DNA of 62,567 nt, from positions 1,374 to 63,940 of the forward strand of contig JAACZQ010000031.1 in NCBI GenBank assembly GCA_009996675.1, given 5' to 3'. Made by a program: the position numbers and the translations under genes. Position 1 is the stretch's first letter, and the number at the start of each line of letters is the position of its first letter. Shown here piece by piece: positions 1 through 9,146 of the stretch. The stretch comes from Chitinophagaceae bacterium. Lineage in GTDB: Bacteria > Bacteroidota > Bacteroidia > Chitinophagales > Chitinophagaceae. The notes beneath the pieces are model-generated. The model made no database searches, was not told where the DNA came from, and saw nothing but the letters and a program-made list of their open reading frames with translations.

Positions 1-266
1 AAACACTCAGTGATCCCGGTAATCCCAACCAGTTGATTGATGACCTGATTCGTTTATTATTCCGGCTGGATTTATCCGCAGCATCACGTACACAAATCAA
101 AAGAGATATTCTGCTGGGCGGACAATCTGAGGATTATTACTGGACGAATGCCTGGAACCAGTTTGTAACCAATCCCGGTGATATGGCCAATACCACTACG
201 GTTCGGAACCGTACCCGCGACCTGATTAAATACTTGATGAACCTGGCCGAGTACCAACTCGCTTAA
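1..266 (+). CDS. DUF1800 family protein, C-terminal end (partial)
   Basis: The reading frame is already open at the first complete codon (base 3) and runs to a stop at 264-266, so only about 87 C-terminal residues are visible. The tail has the pattern of a DUF1800 protein end, with conserved GGQSEDYYWTNAW and a final helix with R-x-L-I-x-Y-L. DUF1800 proteins are nearly always encoded directly upstream of a DUF1501 protein, which is what follows here after 11 bases. The pair is thought to be secreted, but its biochemical function is not known. Identification rests on this short tail plus the neighbour. Confidence 0.75.
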   Translation, partial: TLSDPGNPNQLIDDLIRLLFRLDLSAASRTQIKRDILLGGQSEDYYWTNAWNQFVTNPGDMANTTTVRNRTRDLIKYLMNLAEYQLA

Positions 267-277
267 ATACCATACTT

Positions 278-1849
278 ATGAAAAGAAGGGATTTTTTACG
301 CAATGCATTACCAGTGGGTGTAATGTTACCCTCACTCATCAATGGTATGTCGGTCCGGGCCATTGGTGCAGAATCACTACTCATGCAGGGACTCTTTCCG
401 CCTACCACCGAAACAGATCATGTACTTGTGATCATACAACTCAATGGCGGTAATGATGGATTGAATACGGTAATACCCCTGGAATATTTCCCCAATTATA
501 TCCGTGCCCGCTCCAATATGTATATACCCCAACAGAAAGTGCTGGCATTGGATGGTACCCAGAAAGTGGGACTGCATCCTTCCATGACCGGTATGCAAAC
601 GATGTTTAATGAAGGAAGGCTGGGTGTAATTCACTCCGTGGGATATCCGCAGCCAAACTTTTCGCATTTCCGCGCTACAGATATCTGGATGAGTGCAAGC
701 GACAGTAACCAGGTAGTAAACAGCGGATGGACGGGCCGTTACCTGAATTATGAATACCCCAATTTTCCCAATGGCTACCCCAATAGCAGTATGCCTGATC
801 CACTGGCTATACAAATTGGTTCAACCACATCACTGGCTTTACAGGGACCTGCCGTGAGTATGGGTATGAGTATTACCAATCCTTCTAATTTTTACAACCT
901 TATCAGCGGGGTACAGGATCCGGCACCCAATACACCTGCGGGTAAGGAACTGACTTATATCCGGCAGGTAGCCCAGCAAACACAGCAATATGCGGAAGTG
1001 ATTAAAGCAGCATCAGCCAAAGTAACACAACAGGCCGCTTACCCAAATAATTCACTGGCGGCGCAACTGAAGATTGTGGCCAGGCTCATTGCAGGGGGAC
1101 TGCAAACCCGGATCTATATGGTGAGTTATGGCGGGTTTGATACCCACTCCGCACAGGTTAATAACCTCGACAGCACCACGGGTAATCATGCCAATCTGCT
1201 GAAGAATGTAAGCGATAGTATCAAAGCATTCCAGGATGATCTGAAATTGTTGAAGGCCGAGGAGCGGGTAGTGGGCATGACATTTTCGGAGTTTGGCCGG
1301 CGTATCAAGAGTAATGCCAGTGTAGGTACCGATCATGGTTCGGCCGCACCCATGTTTGTATTCGGAAAAAATGTGAATGCTGCGGTATATGGCGATACAC
1401 CTGTATTACCGGTCAATGCTTCCTTCAATGATAACCTGCCCTATCAGTATGATTTCAGAAGTGTGTATGCGAGCTTGCTGAATAACTGGTTATGTGTAGA
1501 CAGTAATGATCTGCAACAGATCATGCTCAAGAATTTTCAAACCATACCCATCATCAATTCGCTGGCCTGTAACAAAGCAGTGAATCTCTCCGGTGAAAAC
1601 TTTATTACCAACTATCCCAATCCCTTCAGCCAGAAAACCAGCATCAGTTTCAAAACCAGTGGCGGCCATACCCTTATACAGGTGATGGATACCATGGGAA
1701 GGGTGCTGGCCAACCTCACCGATAAAGAATACGAAGCCGGTAACTATACCCTGGTGTTCGACGGCAGTTATCTGCCGGCCGGGGTTTATTATGTCCGTTT
1801 CCAGAACCTTTCCAAACAACAAGTACGTCCCATGCTGAAAATGCGTTAA
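278..1849 (+). CDS. DUF1501 domain protein with T9SS type A sorting tail
   Basis: This 523-residue protein starts with a twin-arginine-like signal (KRRDFLRNALPVG) and carries the sulfatase-like DUF1501 fold, with LNGGNDGLNTVIP near residue 55, a FDTH motif near 288 and FSEFGRR near 335. The last 80 residues form a type IX secretion sorting domain: NYPNPFS followed by a beta-rich segment ending in GVYYVRFQN. It should therefore be exported across the outer membrane and cleaved or anchored at the surface. It is co-oriented with the DUF1800 gene 11 bases upstream and is probably its operon partner. Substrate is unknown. Confidence 0.92.
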   Translation: MKRRDFLRNALPVGVMLPSLINGMSVRAIGAESLLMQGLFPPTTETDHVLVIIQLNGGNDGLNTVIPLEYFPNYIRARSNMYIPQQKVLALDGTQKVGLHPSMTGMQTMFNEGRLGVIHSVGYPQPNFSHFRATDIWMSASDSNQVVNSGWTGRYLNYEYPNFPNGYPNSSMPDPLAIQIGSTTSLALQGPAVSMGMSITNPSNFYNLISGVQDPAPNTPAGKELTYIRQVAQQTQQYAEVIKAASAKVTQQAAYPNNSLAAQLKIVARLIAGGLQTRIYMVSYGGFDTHSAQVNNLDSTTGNHANLLKNVSDSIKAFQDDLKLLKAEERVVGMTFSEFGRRIKSNASVGTDHGSAAPMFVFGKNVNAAVYGDTPVLPVNASFNDNLPYQYDFRSVYASLLNNWLCVDSNDLQQIMLKNFQTIPIINSLACNKAVNLSGENFITNYPNPFSQKTSISFKTSGGHTLIQVMDTMGRVLANLTDKEYEAGNYTLVFDGSYLPAGVYYVRFQNLSKQQVRPMLKMR

Positions 1850-1922
1850 ACCTTTAGTCCTTCCAGCCATCTATCCGGTAAACCTGCCTGTTCTGCCTGA
1901 AAACGAGGCTGTTGAATTTTTT

Positions 1923-1977
1923 TTGCAACAATGATGAAATTTTCAAAACAGCCCCTATATTTGCAACATTGTAGCAA
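1923..1977 (+). promoter_or_regulatory. Promoter with two palindromic operator-like sites
   Basis: A Bacteroidota -7 element TATATTTG lies at 1956-1963. Overlapping its end is a 17-bp near-perfect palindrome at 1961-1977, TTGCAACATTGTAGCAA, of the form TTGC-w-ACA-w-TGT-w-GCAA. A weaker copy (13 of 17 positions match) lies at 1923-1939. A repressor bound at 1961-1977 would block the promoter of the downstream TonB-dependent receptor. Size and symmetry suit a Fur/Zur-family metalloregulator, but the regulator is an inference. Confidence 0.6.
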
Positions 1978-1988
1978 AAAGATAAACT

Positions 1989-4424
1989 ATGCGAATCAGA
2001 TTTTCCCAGGCAAGCTTTCAGACATGGATCATGGCAGTGCTATTATTGATGGGTGCCGTAACCCAGGCTTCCCCCATTCCTGAAAACCCTCCCCAGAAAG
2101 TACGGTTATCCGGAAAAGTTACCGACCAGTCCGGCAAGCCATTGGCGGGAGCCAGTATTTTTCTGCATGAAGCCAAGATCGGAACGGTATCGCAGGCAGA
2201 CGGGTCTTACCGCACGCCGGAAGTGAATACCGGAAAATACCTGCTGGAAGTATCGTTCCAGGGTTATGCCACCGTATTGGAAACTGTGCTGCTGTCGGAT
2301 AACCTCGTGAAAGATATCAGCCTGAAAGAATCTTATGTGGAGCATGAATCGGTTACTGTGACTGGTGTGGCATCGGCTACCAAAACCAAACAATCGGCGC
2401 AGCCGGTTTCCATTGTGCGTAAGAGCGATTTGATGCGCACGCCCGCTACCAATATCATCGATGCGCTGAGTCAGGCTGTACCCGGTATTGCCGGTTTATC
2501 AACAGGCCCGGCTATTACCAAACCCGTGATCCGCGGATTGGGTTATAACCGTGTTGTGGTGGTACATGACGGGATCCGCCAGGAAGGCCAGCAATGGGGG
2601 GATGAGCATGGTATTGAAGTGGATGAATACAGTGTGCAAAGGGCAGAAATTTTAAAAGGACCGGCTTCTTTACTCTATGGCAGTGATGCAATGGCCGGGG
2701 TGGTTCACCTGATTACCAATACACCGGTTGAACAGGGGACCATTAAGGGCAATATCAGCGGGACTTTTATGGATAACAGCGGACTCCGTGGCTTGAATGC
2801 CAACCTGGCGGGACATAGCAAAGACGGATTCAACTGGAATATTTATGGTACCAGTAAATCGGCCGGTGATTACAGCAATAAATATGATGGTAAAGTGTTC
2901 AACAGTCGCTTTGCCGAAAAAAACTTCGGTGGTTATATCGGCATTAACCGTTCCTGGGGGTACAGCCATTTGTTGGTCAGTAATTTCAACCAGCGCTTGG
3001 GTGTGATAGAAGGAGCGCGTGATGCTGTTACCGGCGCATTTCTCATTTTCCCTGAAACACCAGATGAAAGGGTTGCTACTGATGCCGAAATGAAGAACCG
3101 GAATTTTTATACACCCGGACAAAGGATCAATCATTTTAAAATTGCTTCCGATAACAATATATCCCTGGGTGGTGGCAATCGTTTATTACTGAATGTAGGC
3201 TATCAGCGTAACCAGCGCAAAGAGTTTGGTGATCCGGATGCCATGAATACCCCCGGCCTGTATTTCGATCTGAATACGGTGAACTACAGTGTTCAGCTCC
3301 TCCTGGCAGAAAAAAATGGCTGGCGTACAGCTACCGGTATCACAGGGATGTATCAGCAGAACCGCAATAAAGCAGAAGAAGTACTGATACCGGAATACAA
3401 CCAGTTCGATGCCGGTTTATTCATCTATACTAAAAAAACATTTAACCAGAACCTTACCCTCAGTGGTGGTGTTCGGGGCGATATCCGATCGCTCGATGGA
3501 AAAGCATTTTCTGAAGGATCGGTACAGAAGTTTGCCGCTTTCAAAAGAAATCTCAGCAATATCAGTGGTAGCGTGGGACTGAGTTATAATGCCAGTGATG
3601 CACTCACACTGAAATTGAATGTGGCCCGTGGTTTCCGTGCCCCCAGTGTTTCTGAACTGGCCAGTAATGGAGCTCACGAAGGAACCAACCGCTATGAATA
3701 CGGTGATACCAGGCTGAAGTCTGAAACTTCCCTGCAATTGGATGGTGGTGCGGAGATCAATACCCAGCACGTGAGTATTACACTGAATGGCTTCTATAAT
3801 AATATCAGTAACTATATTTTTTACAGTAAACTGGAAGCAGTAGGCGGTGGCGATTCACTGGTGAATGTGGGCGGGAATGATATCACTGCATTTAAGTTTG
3901 ACCAGTCGGGCGCCATTCTCGCGGGTATGGAATTAAAAGTAGACCTCCACCCGCATCCGCTGGACTGGCTGCATTTTGAAAATACTTTTTCCATGGTGGC
4001 AGGTCATTTTAACCAGGCGATAGATGGCAGCAATAAATTACCCTTCATGCCTGCTCCACGATGGCAGAGTGAGCTGCGCGCCGATTTCAAAAAAACAGGT
4101 AAAGCCTTCCGCAACCTGTATTTCCGGATCACTATGGATCGTACCAATACACAAAACCGTGTATTCACCGGCTATAATACCGAAACCCTTACCAATGGGT
4201 ATACACTCCTGAACCTGGGAACCGGTGCCGATGTACAATGCAAGGGCAAAACCCTGTTCAGCTTACACCTGGCACTGAATAACCTCACCGATGTAGCTTA
4301 TCAGAACCACCTCAGCAGACTTAAGTACACCGACGTCAATGCTGCTACCGGTCGTATGGGTGTATTTAATATGGGACGGGCTTTCAGTGTTAAACTGAAT
4401 GTGCCGCTGGGCTGGAAATGGTAA
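1989..4424 (+). CDS. TonB-dependent outer-membrane receptor, probable metal or metallophore uptake
   Basis: This 811-residue protein has a signal peptide (about 1-27), a carboxypeptidase-like regulatory domain (about 38-120: KVTDQSGKPLAGASIFL), a plug domain (about 130-245, with DGIRQEGQQWGDEHGIEVD and EILKGPASLLYGSDAMAGVV) and a 22-strand barrel with the GFRAPSVSELASNGAHEG segment. The plug and barrel motifs resemble the ZnuD-like group of zinc or haem receptors rather than SusC, and no SusD partner follows. Transport would be energised by the ExbB/ExbD/TonB proteins encoded at 43.8-48.1 kb. The palindromes over its promoter fit metal-dependent repression. The substrate cannot be read from the sequence. 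Confidence 0.88.
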   Translation: MRIRFSQASFQTWIMAVLLLMGAVTQASPIPENPPQKVRLSGKVTDQSGKPLAGASIFLHEAKIGTVSQADGSYRTPEVNTGKYLLEVSFQGYATVLETVLLSDNLVKDISLKESYVEHESVTVTGVASATKTKQSAQPVSIVRKSDLMRTPATNIIDALSQAVPGIAGLSTGPAITKPVIRGLGYNRVVVVHDGIRQEGQQWGDEHGIEVDEYSVQRAEILKGPASLLYGSDAMAGVVHLITNTPVEQGTIKGNISGTFMDNSGLRGLNANLAGHSKDGFNWNIYGTSKSAGDYSNKYDGKVFNSRFAEKNFGGYIGINRSWGYSHLLVSNFNQRLGVIEGARDAVTGAFLIFPETPDERVATDAEMKNRNFYTPGQRINHFKIASDNNISLGGGNRLLLNVGYQRNQRKEFGDPDAMNTPGLYFDLNTVNYSVQLLLAEKNGWRTATGITGMYQQNRNKAEEVLIPEYNQFDAGLFIYTKKTFNQNLTLSGGVRGDIRSLDGKAFSEGSVQKFAAFKRNLSNISGSVGLSYNASDALTLKLNVARGFRAPSVSELASNGAHEGTNRYEYGDTRLKSETSLQLDGGAEINTQHVSITLNGFYNNISNYIFYSKLEAVGGGDSLVNVGGNDITAFKFDQSGAILAGMELKVDLHPHPLDWLHFENTFSMVAGHFNQAIDGSNKLPFMPAPRWQSELRADFKKTGKAFRNLYFRITMDRTNTQNRVFTGYNTETLTNGYTLLNLGTGADVQCKGKTLFSLHLALNNLTDVAYQNHLSRLKYTDVNAATGRMGVFNMGRAFSVKLNVPLGWKW

Positions 4425-4450
4425 CCGGTTTGGTGAAATGATTTTAGTAG

Positions 4451-4485
4451 AACGGGGCAGCTGTATGCTGTCCCGTTTTATTTTT
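4451..4485 (+). terminator. Rho-independent terminator after the TonB receptor
   Basis: An 11-bp stem (4451-4461 with 4467-4477, one G-U pair) with loop TGTAT is followed by TTTATTTTT. It ends the receptor transcript just before the DUF2721 gene. Confidence 0.85.
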
Positions 4486-4498
4486 CTATCTTGGGGAT

Positions 4499-4948
4499 AT
4501 GGAGATCAATTTTAACACACCGGCCCTTTTATTCCCGGCCATCAGCCTGGTGATGCTGGCTTATACCAACCGCTTTCTTTCATTATCGAACCGCATCCGG
4601 AGCCTGCACGAGAAATACCAGAACCATGAACAGAAACATATTATTCATGGCCAGATCAAGAATCTCCGGTATCGTTTAAAACTCATCAAGAATATGCAGG
4701 CGCTTGGGGTGATCACCATCCTGGGTTGTATTGCCTGTATGTATTTCATATACATTCAATGGCCCATCACCGCCAACCTGATATTTGCCATCAGCCTGCT
4801 TTTTTTTGTTGGCTCTTTAACCCTCTCCCTCATAGAAATTCAACTCAGTACCAAAGCACTGGAACTGGAACTCAGTGATATGGAAGGACTTGAAGACCCC
4901 TCAGTGGTTGAGTACTTTAAACGCAAACTGGGATTGGATAAGGAATGA
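4499..4948 (+). CDS. DUF2721 family membrane protein
   Basis: The 149-residue protein has an N-terminal hydrophobic segment (about 8-25), a basic amphipathic stretch with NRFLSLSNRIRSLH, and two further membrane segments (about 70-90 and 95-118). This is the layout and length of the DUF2721 family, whose function is unknown. It is separated from the receptor by a terminator, so it probably has its own promoter; a near-match -7 element TATCTTGG lies at 4487-4494. The following gap holds only repeats. Confidence 0.85.
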   Translation: MEINFNTPALLFPAISLVMLAYTNRFLSLSNRIRSLHEKYQNHEQKHIIHGQIKNLRYRLKLIKNMQALGVITILGCIACMYFIYIQWPITANLIFAISLLFFVGSLTLSLIEIQLSTKALELELSDMEGLEDPSVVEYFKRKLGLDKE

Positions 4949-5142
4949 AATGGAGGTCAGAAATCAGATCTTTGATTTTTTGATCTTTGATTTCTTGATT
5001 TACGGGGAATTAGCCAATAGCCAATGCGCCAACAGCCAGCGAGATGTCAAATCTTTGATTTGAAGTTGCCGGCAACCATTTCTTCTTATAACTATCAGCT
5101 AGAAGCTCACAGCTGGCAGCTCACAGCCCCAAAACCACACTA
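4949..5142. repeat. Intergenic word-repeat block
   Basis: This gap between convergent genes holds TTTGATTTTTTGATC-type repeats (4970-5001), then GCCAATAGCCAATGCGCCAACAG-like and AGCTCACAGCTGGCAGCTCACAG-like words. Related words recur at 7278-7580. No coding potential is seen. Confidence 0.7.
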
Positions 5143-6921
5143 CTAAACTCCCACCACGGCTCCTTTTCTTTCTCCGATCTGTTGGCGCCACATGGCATAA
5201 TAGAGCCCCTTTTCTTCAAGCAGGCTGTGGTGATTGCCGGTTTCCACTACCTGGCCACGCTCCAGTACATAGATGCGGTCGGCATGCATAATGGTGCTGA
5301 GGCGGTGGGCAATCATCACCGTGATCTGATCACGTTCGTGTGAGATATTGCGGATGGTATTGGTGATTTCTTCTTCCGTAATACTATCCAGTGCCGAGGT
5401 GGCTTCATCAAAGATTAAGAGATTGGGATGGCGCAGAAGCGCACGGGCAATAGACAGTCTTTGTTTCTCACCACCACTCAGTTTTAATCCGCCTTCACCA
5501 ATCATGGTATCCAGTCCTTTTTCCGCACGCTGCAGCAGGTTATCGCAACTGGCTTTGTGCAGGGCTTCCAGCAGGTCTTCTTCCGTGGCCTGGGGATATA
5601 CAAAGGAGAGGTTTTCCCGGATGGTGCCGGCAAATAGCTGTGTATCCTGTGTTACAAAACCAATCTGGTTACGCAGTTCATCAAAGTTCATATCACTCCC
5701 ATGAATGCCATTGTAATGAATATGTCCCTGTTGCGGGCGATACAAGCCTACCAGTAATTTCACCAGGGTGCTTTTCCCGGAGCCGGAAGGACCTACAAAA
5801 GCGATGGTTTCGCCTTTTTTCACACCAAAAGATATACCATCCAATGCACGATACTGCGCGGTCTGGTGCTGAAATACCACCTGATCAAATTCCAACTCGT
5901 TAATGGTTCCTACTTGCTTGGGTTGGGCAGGTCTCGGCTCCACTTCTTTTTTCATGAGGGTATGAAAATTAACTAAGGAAGCTTCCGCTTCGCGATAGCT
6001 CATGATGATGCTGCCGATTTCCTGCAAGGGACCAAAGATGAAGAAACTGTAAAACTGTAATGAGATCAGCTGGCCTACCGACAATACATCGCGATAAATC
6101 AGCCACATGAGTGTGAATGTAATTACCTGGCGCAGGAAATTCACCATGGTTCCCTGTATAAAACTCAGGGAACGGATGCTCTTCACTTTCTTCAGCTCCA
6201 GCCCCAGTATCTTATAAGTATTGGTATTGAGTCGCTTTACTTCCTGATCGGTTAGACCAAGGCTTTTCACCAGCTCAATATTGCGCAGGCTCTCAGTAGT
6301 GGAACCTGCGAGTGAAGTGGTTTCACGCACAATATTTTTCTGAATGACTTTAATCTTTTTACTCAGCAGGTTGGTAACAAAGGCAATCATAAGTGCTCCA
6401 CCCAGGTAAATGGGGATGATGGACCAGTGTAGCCTTGTTGCGTAAATGGATACGAAAATGACGCTTACAATAATTCCAAACAGTACGTTGATCACATAAC
6501 TGATGAATTTCTCGGTATCTGTACGCACTTTGGTTAAGATGGACAAGGTTTCACCACTGCGCTGGTCTTCAAACTCCTGGTAAGGCAGGCGCATGGAATG
6601 TTTTAATCCATCGGTAAAAATCTTCGCCCCGAATTTCTGGATCACCACATTCACGGTATAATCCTGGAAAGCTTTGGCAATCCGACTTACCATGGCAGTA
6701 CCCACCAGCAGGAGTAACATGGTCATGATACCACGTATGAACTCCGATTCGGTACGCGGGGTGCCATCGGGGTTGATTTTCGCATGATTGGCAAACTGGT
6801 CTATCAGTTTACCAAAGATCATGGGATCAAAGAGGGAAAAGGTTTGGTTGACGCCGGCCAGCAATAATGCCAGTAACACCAGCCATTTATAAGGCTTGAG
6901 GTATTCAAAGAGTAATTTCAT
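5143..6921 (-). CDS. ABC exporter, fused permease and ATPase (MsbA-like)
   Basis: The 592-residue protein has six membrane segments in the first 320 residues (ABC type-1 fold) followed by a nucleotide-binding domain. Walker A is GPSGSGKST (near 378), the Q-loop is VTQDTQLFAG, the signature is LSGGEKQRLSIARAL, Walker B is LLIFDEATSALD and the switch histidine is in AHRLST. It should work as a homodimer exporting lipid, peptide or drug from the inner membrane. No partner gene adjoins it, so the substrate is open. A repeat-rich gap lies upstream. Confidence 0.93.
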   Translation of the reverse strand: MKLLFEYLKPYKWLVLLALLLAGVNQTFSLFDPMIFGKLIDQFANHAKINPDGTPRTESEFIRGIMTMLLLLVGTAMVSRIAKAFQDYTVNVVIQKFGAKIFTDGLKHSMRLPYQEFEDQRSGETLSILTKVRTDTEKFISYVINVLFGIIVSVIFVSIYATRLHWSIIPIYLGGALMIAFVTNLLSKKIKVIQKNIVRETTSLAGSTTESLRNIELVKSLGLTDQEVKRLNTNTYKILGLELKKVKSIRSLSFIQGTMVNFLRQVITFTLMWLIYRDVLSVGQLISLQFYSFFIFGPLQEIGSIIMSYREAEASLVNFHTLMKKEVEPRPAQPKQVGTINELEFDQVVFQHQTAQYRALDGISFGVKKGETIAFVGPSGSGKSTLVKLLVGLYRPQQGHIHYNGIHGSDMNFDELRNQIGFVTQDTQLFAGTIRENLSFVYPQATEEDLLEALHKASCDNLLQRAEKGLDTMIGEGGLKLSGGEKQRLSIARALLRHPNLLIFDEATSALDSITEEEITNTIRNISHERDQITVMIAHRLSTIMHADRIYVLERGQVVETGNHHSLLEEKGLYYAMWRQQIGERKGAVVGV

Positions 6922-6989
6922 CGACTTGATTTATCAGGGTTCTGAAAGGTCAATTTCCGTACTATTCCTGTAAAAGTGACAAATTTTCC

Positions 6990-7072
6990 GAATTCAGTCA
7001 GCTAGTACCCGGTTGCCCATACGCCATGGTATCCCTTGTTGCTGTCAGGTCCTGGCTGCGCAAACTGTTGTA
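6990..7072 (-). ncRNA. Candidate structured RNA, possibly small SRP RNA (ffs)
   Basis: On the minus strand this stretch contains, in order, TTTGCGCAG, CCAGGACC, AGCAACAAGGG, GGCGTATGG and CCGGGTACTAGCTGAC. The order and spacing recall the 3' half of bacterial SRP RNA (CAGG, AGCA, AAGG, GCGTGTG, CCGGG, TAGCTG). A normal GGAA apical tetraloop and AGCAGC are not visible, and the 5' pairing is only partial (CAG with CTG, TTGC with GCAA). It lies between the exporter start and a repeat block. This could be a coincidental match; a covariance-model search would decide. Confidence 0.33.
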
Positions 7073-7582
7073 TAAAAATAAATTATATGTAATTTTTTGG
7101 GTGCTTCCTGCCCTGATTGCGTTGGTTTCGACCCCGCAAAGATGGTTTTGGTATAGGTTGGATATGGCTTTGATATGGGGTAACCCTTAAGCTATGCACT
7201 GGTATCCCTTAGGAGAACCACTGGATAGTATATGGCTAATGTATGGATATAGTATTGATACACTATGGTTATATAAGGTGAGTAGTGAGTAGTCAGTAGT
7301 GAGTGTGTTGGCTTTTGGCTATTGGCCGTTAGCGCATTGGCGCGTTGGCGCATTGGGTGTTAGGGAGCCGTTCGCTGTTGGCTATTGGAAGTTGGAGGTT
7401 AGAGGTTGTATAATTCCCCGTAAATCAAGAAATCAAAGATCCACCTTCGCTTTAGCTTGTGCCACCGCTAAAGCTTCGGCGACACTCGGTCGGTGGACAA
7501 GTCAAAAAATCAAAGATCTGATATGTAATAGTTGGTAATGCGTAAGTGGCATCAACCTCCAACTTCCAACCTCCAACTGTTC
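7073..7582. repeat. Gene-free gap with mixed word repeats
   Basis: 7073-7277 is AT-rich with no ORF and contains repeated TATGG/GGTAT words (GATATGG, GTATGGATATAG, GGTATCCCTTAG). From 7278 follow GTAGTGAGTAGTCAGTAGTGAG, TTGGCTATTGGCCGTTAGCGCATTGG-like words, AAATCAAGAAATCAAAGATC and its inverted partner, and AACTTCCAACCTCCAACT. I see no gene. Confidence 0.6.
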
Positions 7583-9124
7583 TTATAGATTGCTTTTCTC
7601 CAAATGGTATTCCTGGATCTTCGCCGGGTTTTCGGGTGTTAGTGTGAAGCTGAGTTTGAGTTTGCCGTTTGTGCCTTCTATGATGCAATAACCCCTTAAC
7701 TGGTTTTCTGCCACCATGGGGCCATATTGCAGGATGGGACCGATTTGGGTAAAGAGGCTGCCTGCTTCTTGCTGTAAACTTTCCAGGCTATAATCATCAA
7801 AGAAATTATCCGCAAAAAGTCCGGATGTTTTGGCTTCATGCCAGTGTGGTAATAGGGTCAGTAATTGTTTTTGGGTATTGGTTAAGATGGATGAAGCGGG
7901 TAGTATCCGGGGTTTTAATGCGGCGCTGCGGATGAGTGTGTCCAGTATCCGGCTGTTGAAACCGGCGGTGGGTGCATAGGTAACATTGGCCAGGAAGATC
8001 ACACCAATCCCATATTCGGGCAGGAAAGTCCAGTTACTGCCAAATCCGGGTAAGCCCCCGCTATGTCCTACCATGATTCTGCCCTGGCAATCTTTGGTCC
8101 AGCGCAGGCCATAACCATAGGCGCTTGCCGTAGGACAGGCACTGCCATCGGTAGCGCGGCTTTGTGCATTCAGACCAATGAAGCGATGGGGTTGATGCAT
8201 GTCTCTGAGGGAGCTTTTTTGTATGGGTCCGGCCAGGTTTGCATTTCCTGCCGGCCAGGCATTCATGTGCATGGCCATGTACCGACTGAAGGATTCCAGG
8301 GAACTGATCATACCTCCCATGGCGCCATAGATGCCATCGTGCAGTAAAGTTTCTTCGCGCCAGTTATTATTGATCCAGCGGTAACCATGTGCCAGTTGTT
8401 GTTTGGGTACCGTTGTGTATTCCCATGCAGCATCTTTCATGCCCAGGGGTTGCCAGATATTTTCCCGGATATACACACTGTAGGGTTTGCCGGATACTTT
8501 GTGTATGATATAACCGAGCATGGCGAAGCCCAGGTTGCTGTATTCGTATTGTTCTCCGGGTGTATTGGAGAAGTGTAACCCTTTTTTGATGAGTGCCAGC
8601 AGATCGGCTTCGGTATCGGCCAGCTGGCGGTCGCCCCAGGGATTGTCTTCAGGGAAACCCGCATTATGGCTCATGAGATCGCGTATGGTGATGACTGCAG
8701 CATCTTTGGTGAGCTGTTGTCCTTTGAGTTCGGGAATATAACGGGTTACGGGATCATCGAGTTGCAGTTTTCCGGCATCACGTAAATGCAGGATGGCTGC
8801 AGCGGTAAAGCTTTTAGACATGGAGGCAATGCGGAACATGGACTTGCTGCTTACCGGTGTCTGGCTGGCAATATCGGTATAGCCACCGGTACCGGTATAT
8901 ACCAGTTGACCATCTACCATAATCCCGAATGCATAACCGGGCATATGCTGCTGGGAGGCATACCGGCGATAGCTTGCTTCCACGGCAGGAAAAACCGATT
9001 GCAGTTTTTGCAAGCGGTTGCTATCGGCAAAATAGGGTGCCTGATATTGTTGCCTGGTTTGTGCCTGGGTGCTATTCACCAAAAGCGTAAGCAAGAGGCA
9101 GCAGGATATCCATTGTTTGCGCAT
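7583..9124 (-). CDS. Secreted serine hydrolase, beta-lactamase/PBP4* family
   Basis: The 513-residue protein has a signal peptide (about 1-22) and the class C beta-lactamase-like fold. The catalytic S-x-x-K is SMSK at 101-104, the Y-x-N motif is YSN at 195-197, and the third motif is H-S-G in GHSGGLPGFG near residue 346. A C-terminal domain of about 120 residues follows the hydrolase core. Such proteins are D-aminopeptidases, esterases or peptidoglycan enzymes, and the substrate cannot be assigned. It ends in a repeat-filled gap and lies 22 bases downstream of the E1 dehydrogenase gene in the direction of transcription, so they may be co-transcribed. Confidence 0.9.
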   Translation of the reverse strand: MRKQWISCCLLLTLLVNSTQAQTRQQYQAPYFADSNRLQKLQSVFPAVEASYRRYASQQHMPGYAFGIMVDGQLVYTGTGGYTDIASQTPVSSKSMFRIASMSKSFTAAAILHLRDAGKLQLDDPVTRYIPELKGQQLTKDAAVITIRDLMSHNAGFPEDNPWGDRQLADTEADLLALIKKGLHFSNTPGEQYEYSNLGFAMLGYIIHKVSGKPYSVYIRENIWQPLGMKDAAWEYTTVPKQQLAHGYRWINNNWREETLLHDGIYGAMGGMISSLESFSRYMAMHMNAWPAGNANLAGPIQKSSLRDMHQPHRFIGLNAQSRATDGSACPTASAYGYGLRWTKDCQGRIMVGHSGGLPGFGSNWTFLPEYGIGVIFLANVTYAPTAGFNSRILDTLIRSAALKPRILPASSILTNTQKQLLTLLPHWHEAKTSGLFADNFFDDYSLESLQQEAGSLFTQIGPILQYGPMVAENQLRGYCIIEGTNGKLKLSFTLTPENPAKIQEYHLEKSNL

Positions 9125-9146
9125 GGGTATGGGTTGAAGGGTTTTG

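Noticed and set aside
7081..7140. GGTTTCGAC at 7124-7132, as found near the 5' end of tmRNA
   Set aside because: No GGGG acceptor strand before it, no tag-peptide reading frame ending ALAA and no T-arm or CCA end within the next 450 bases.
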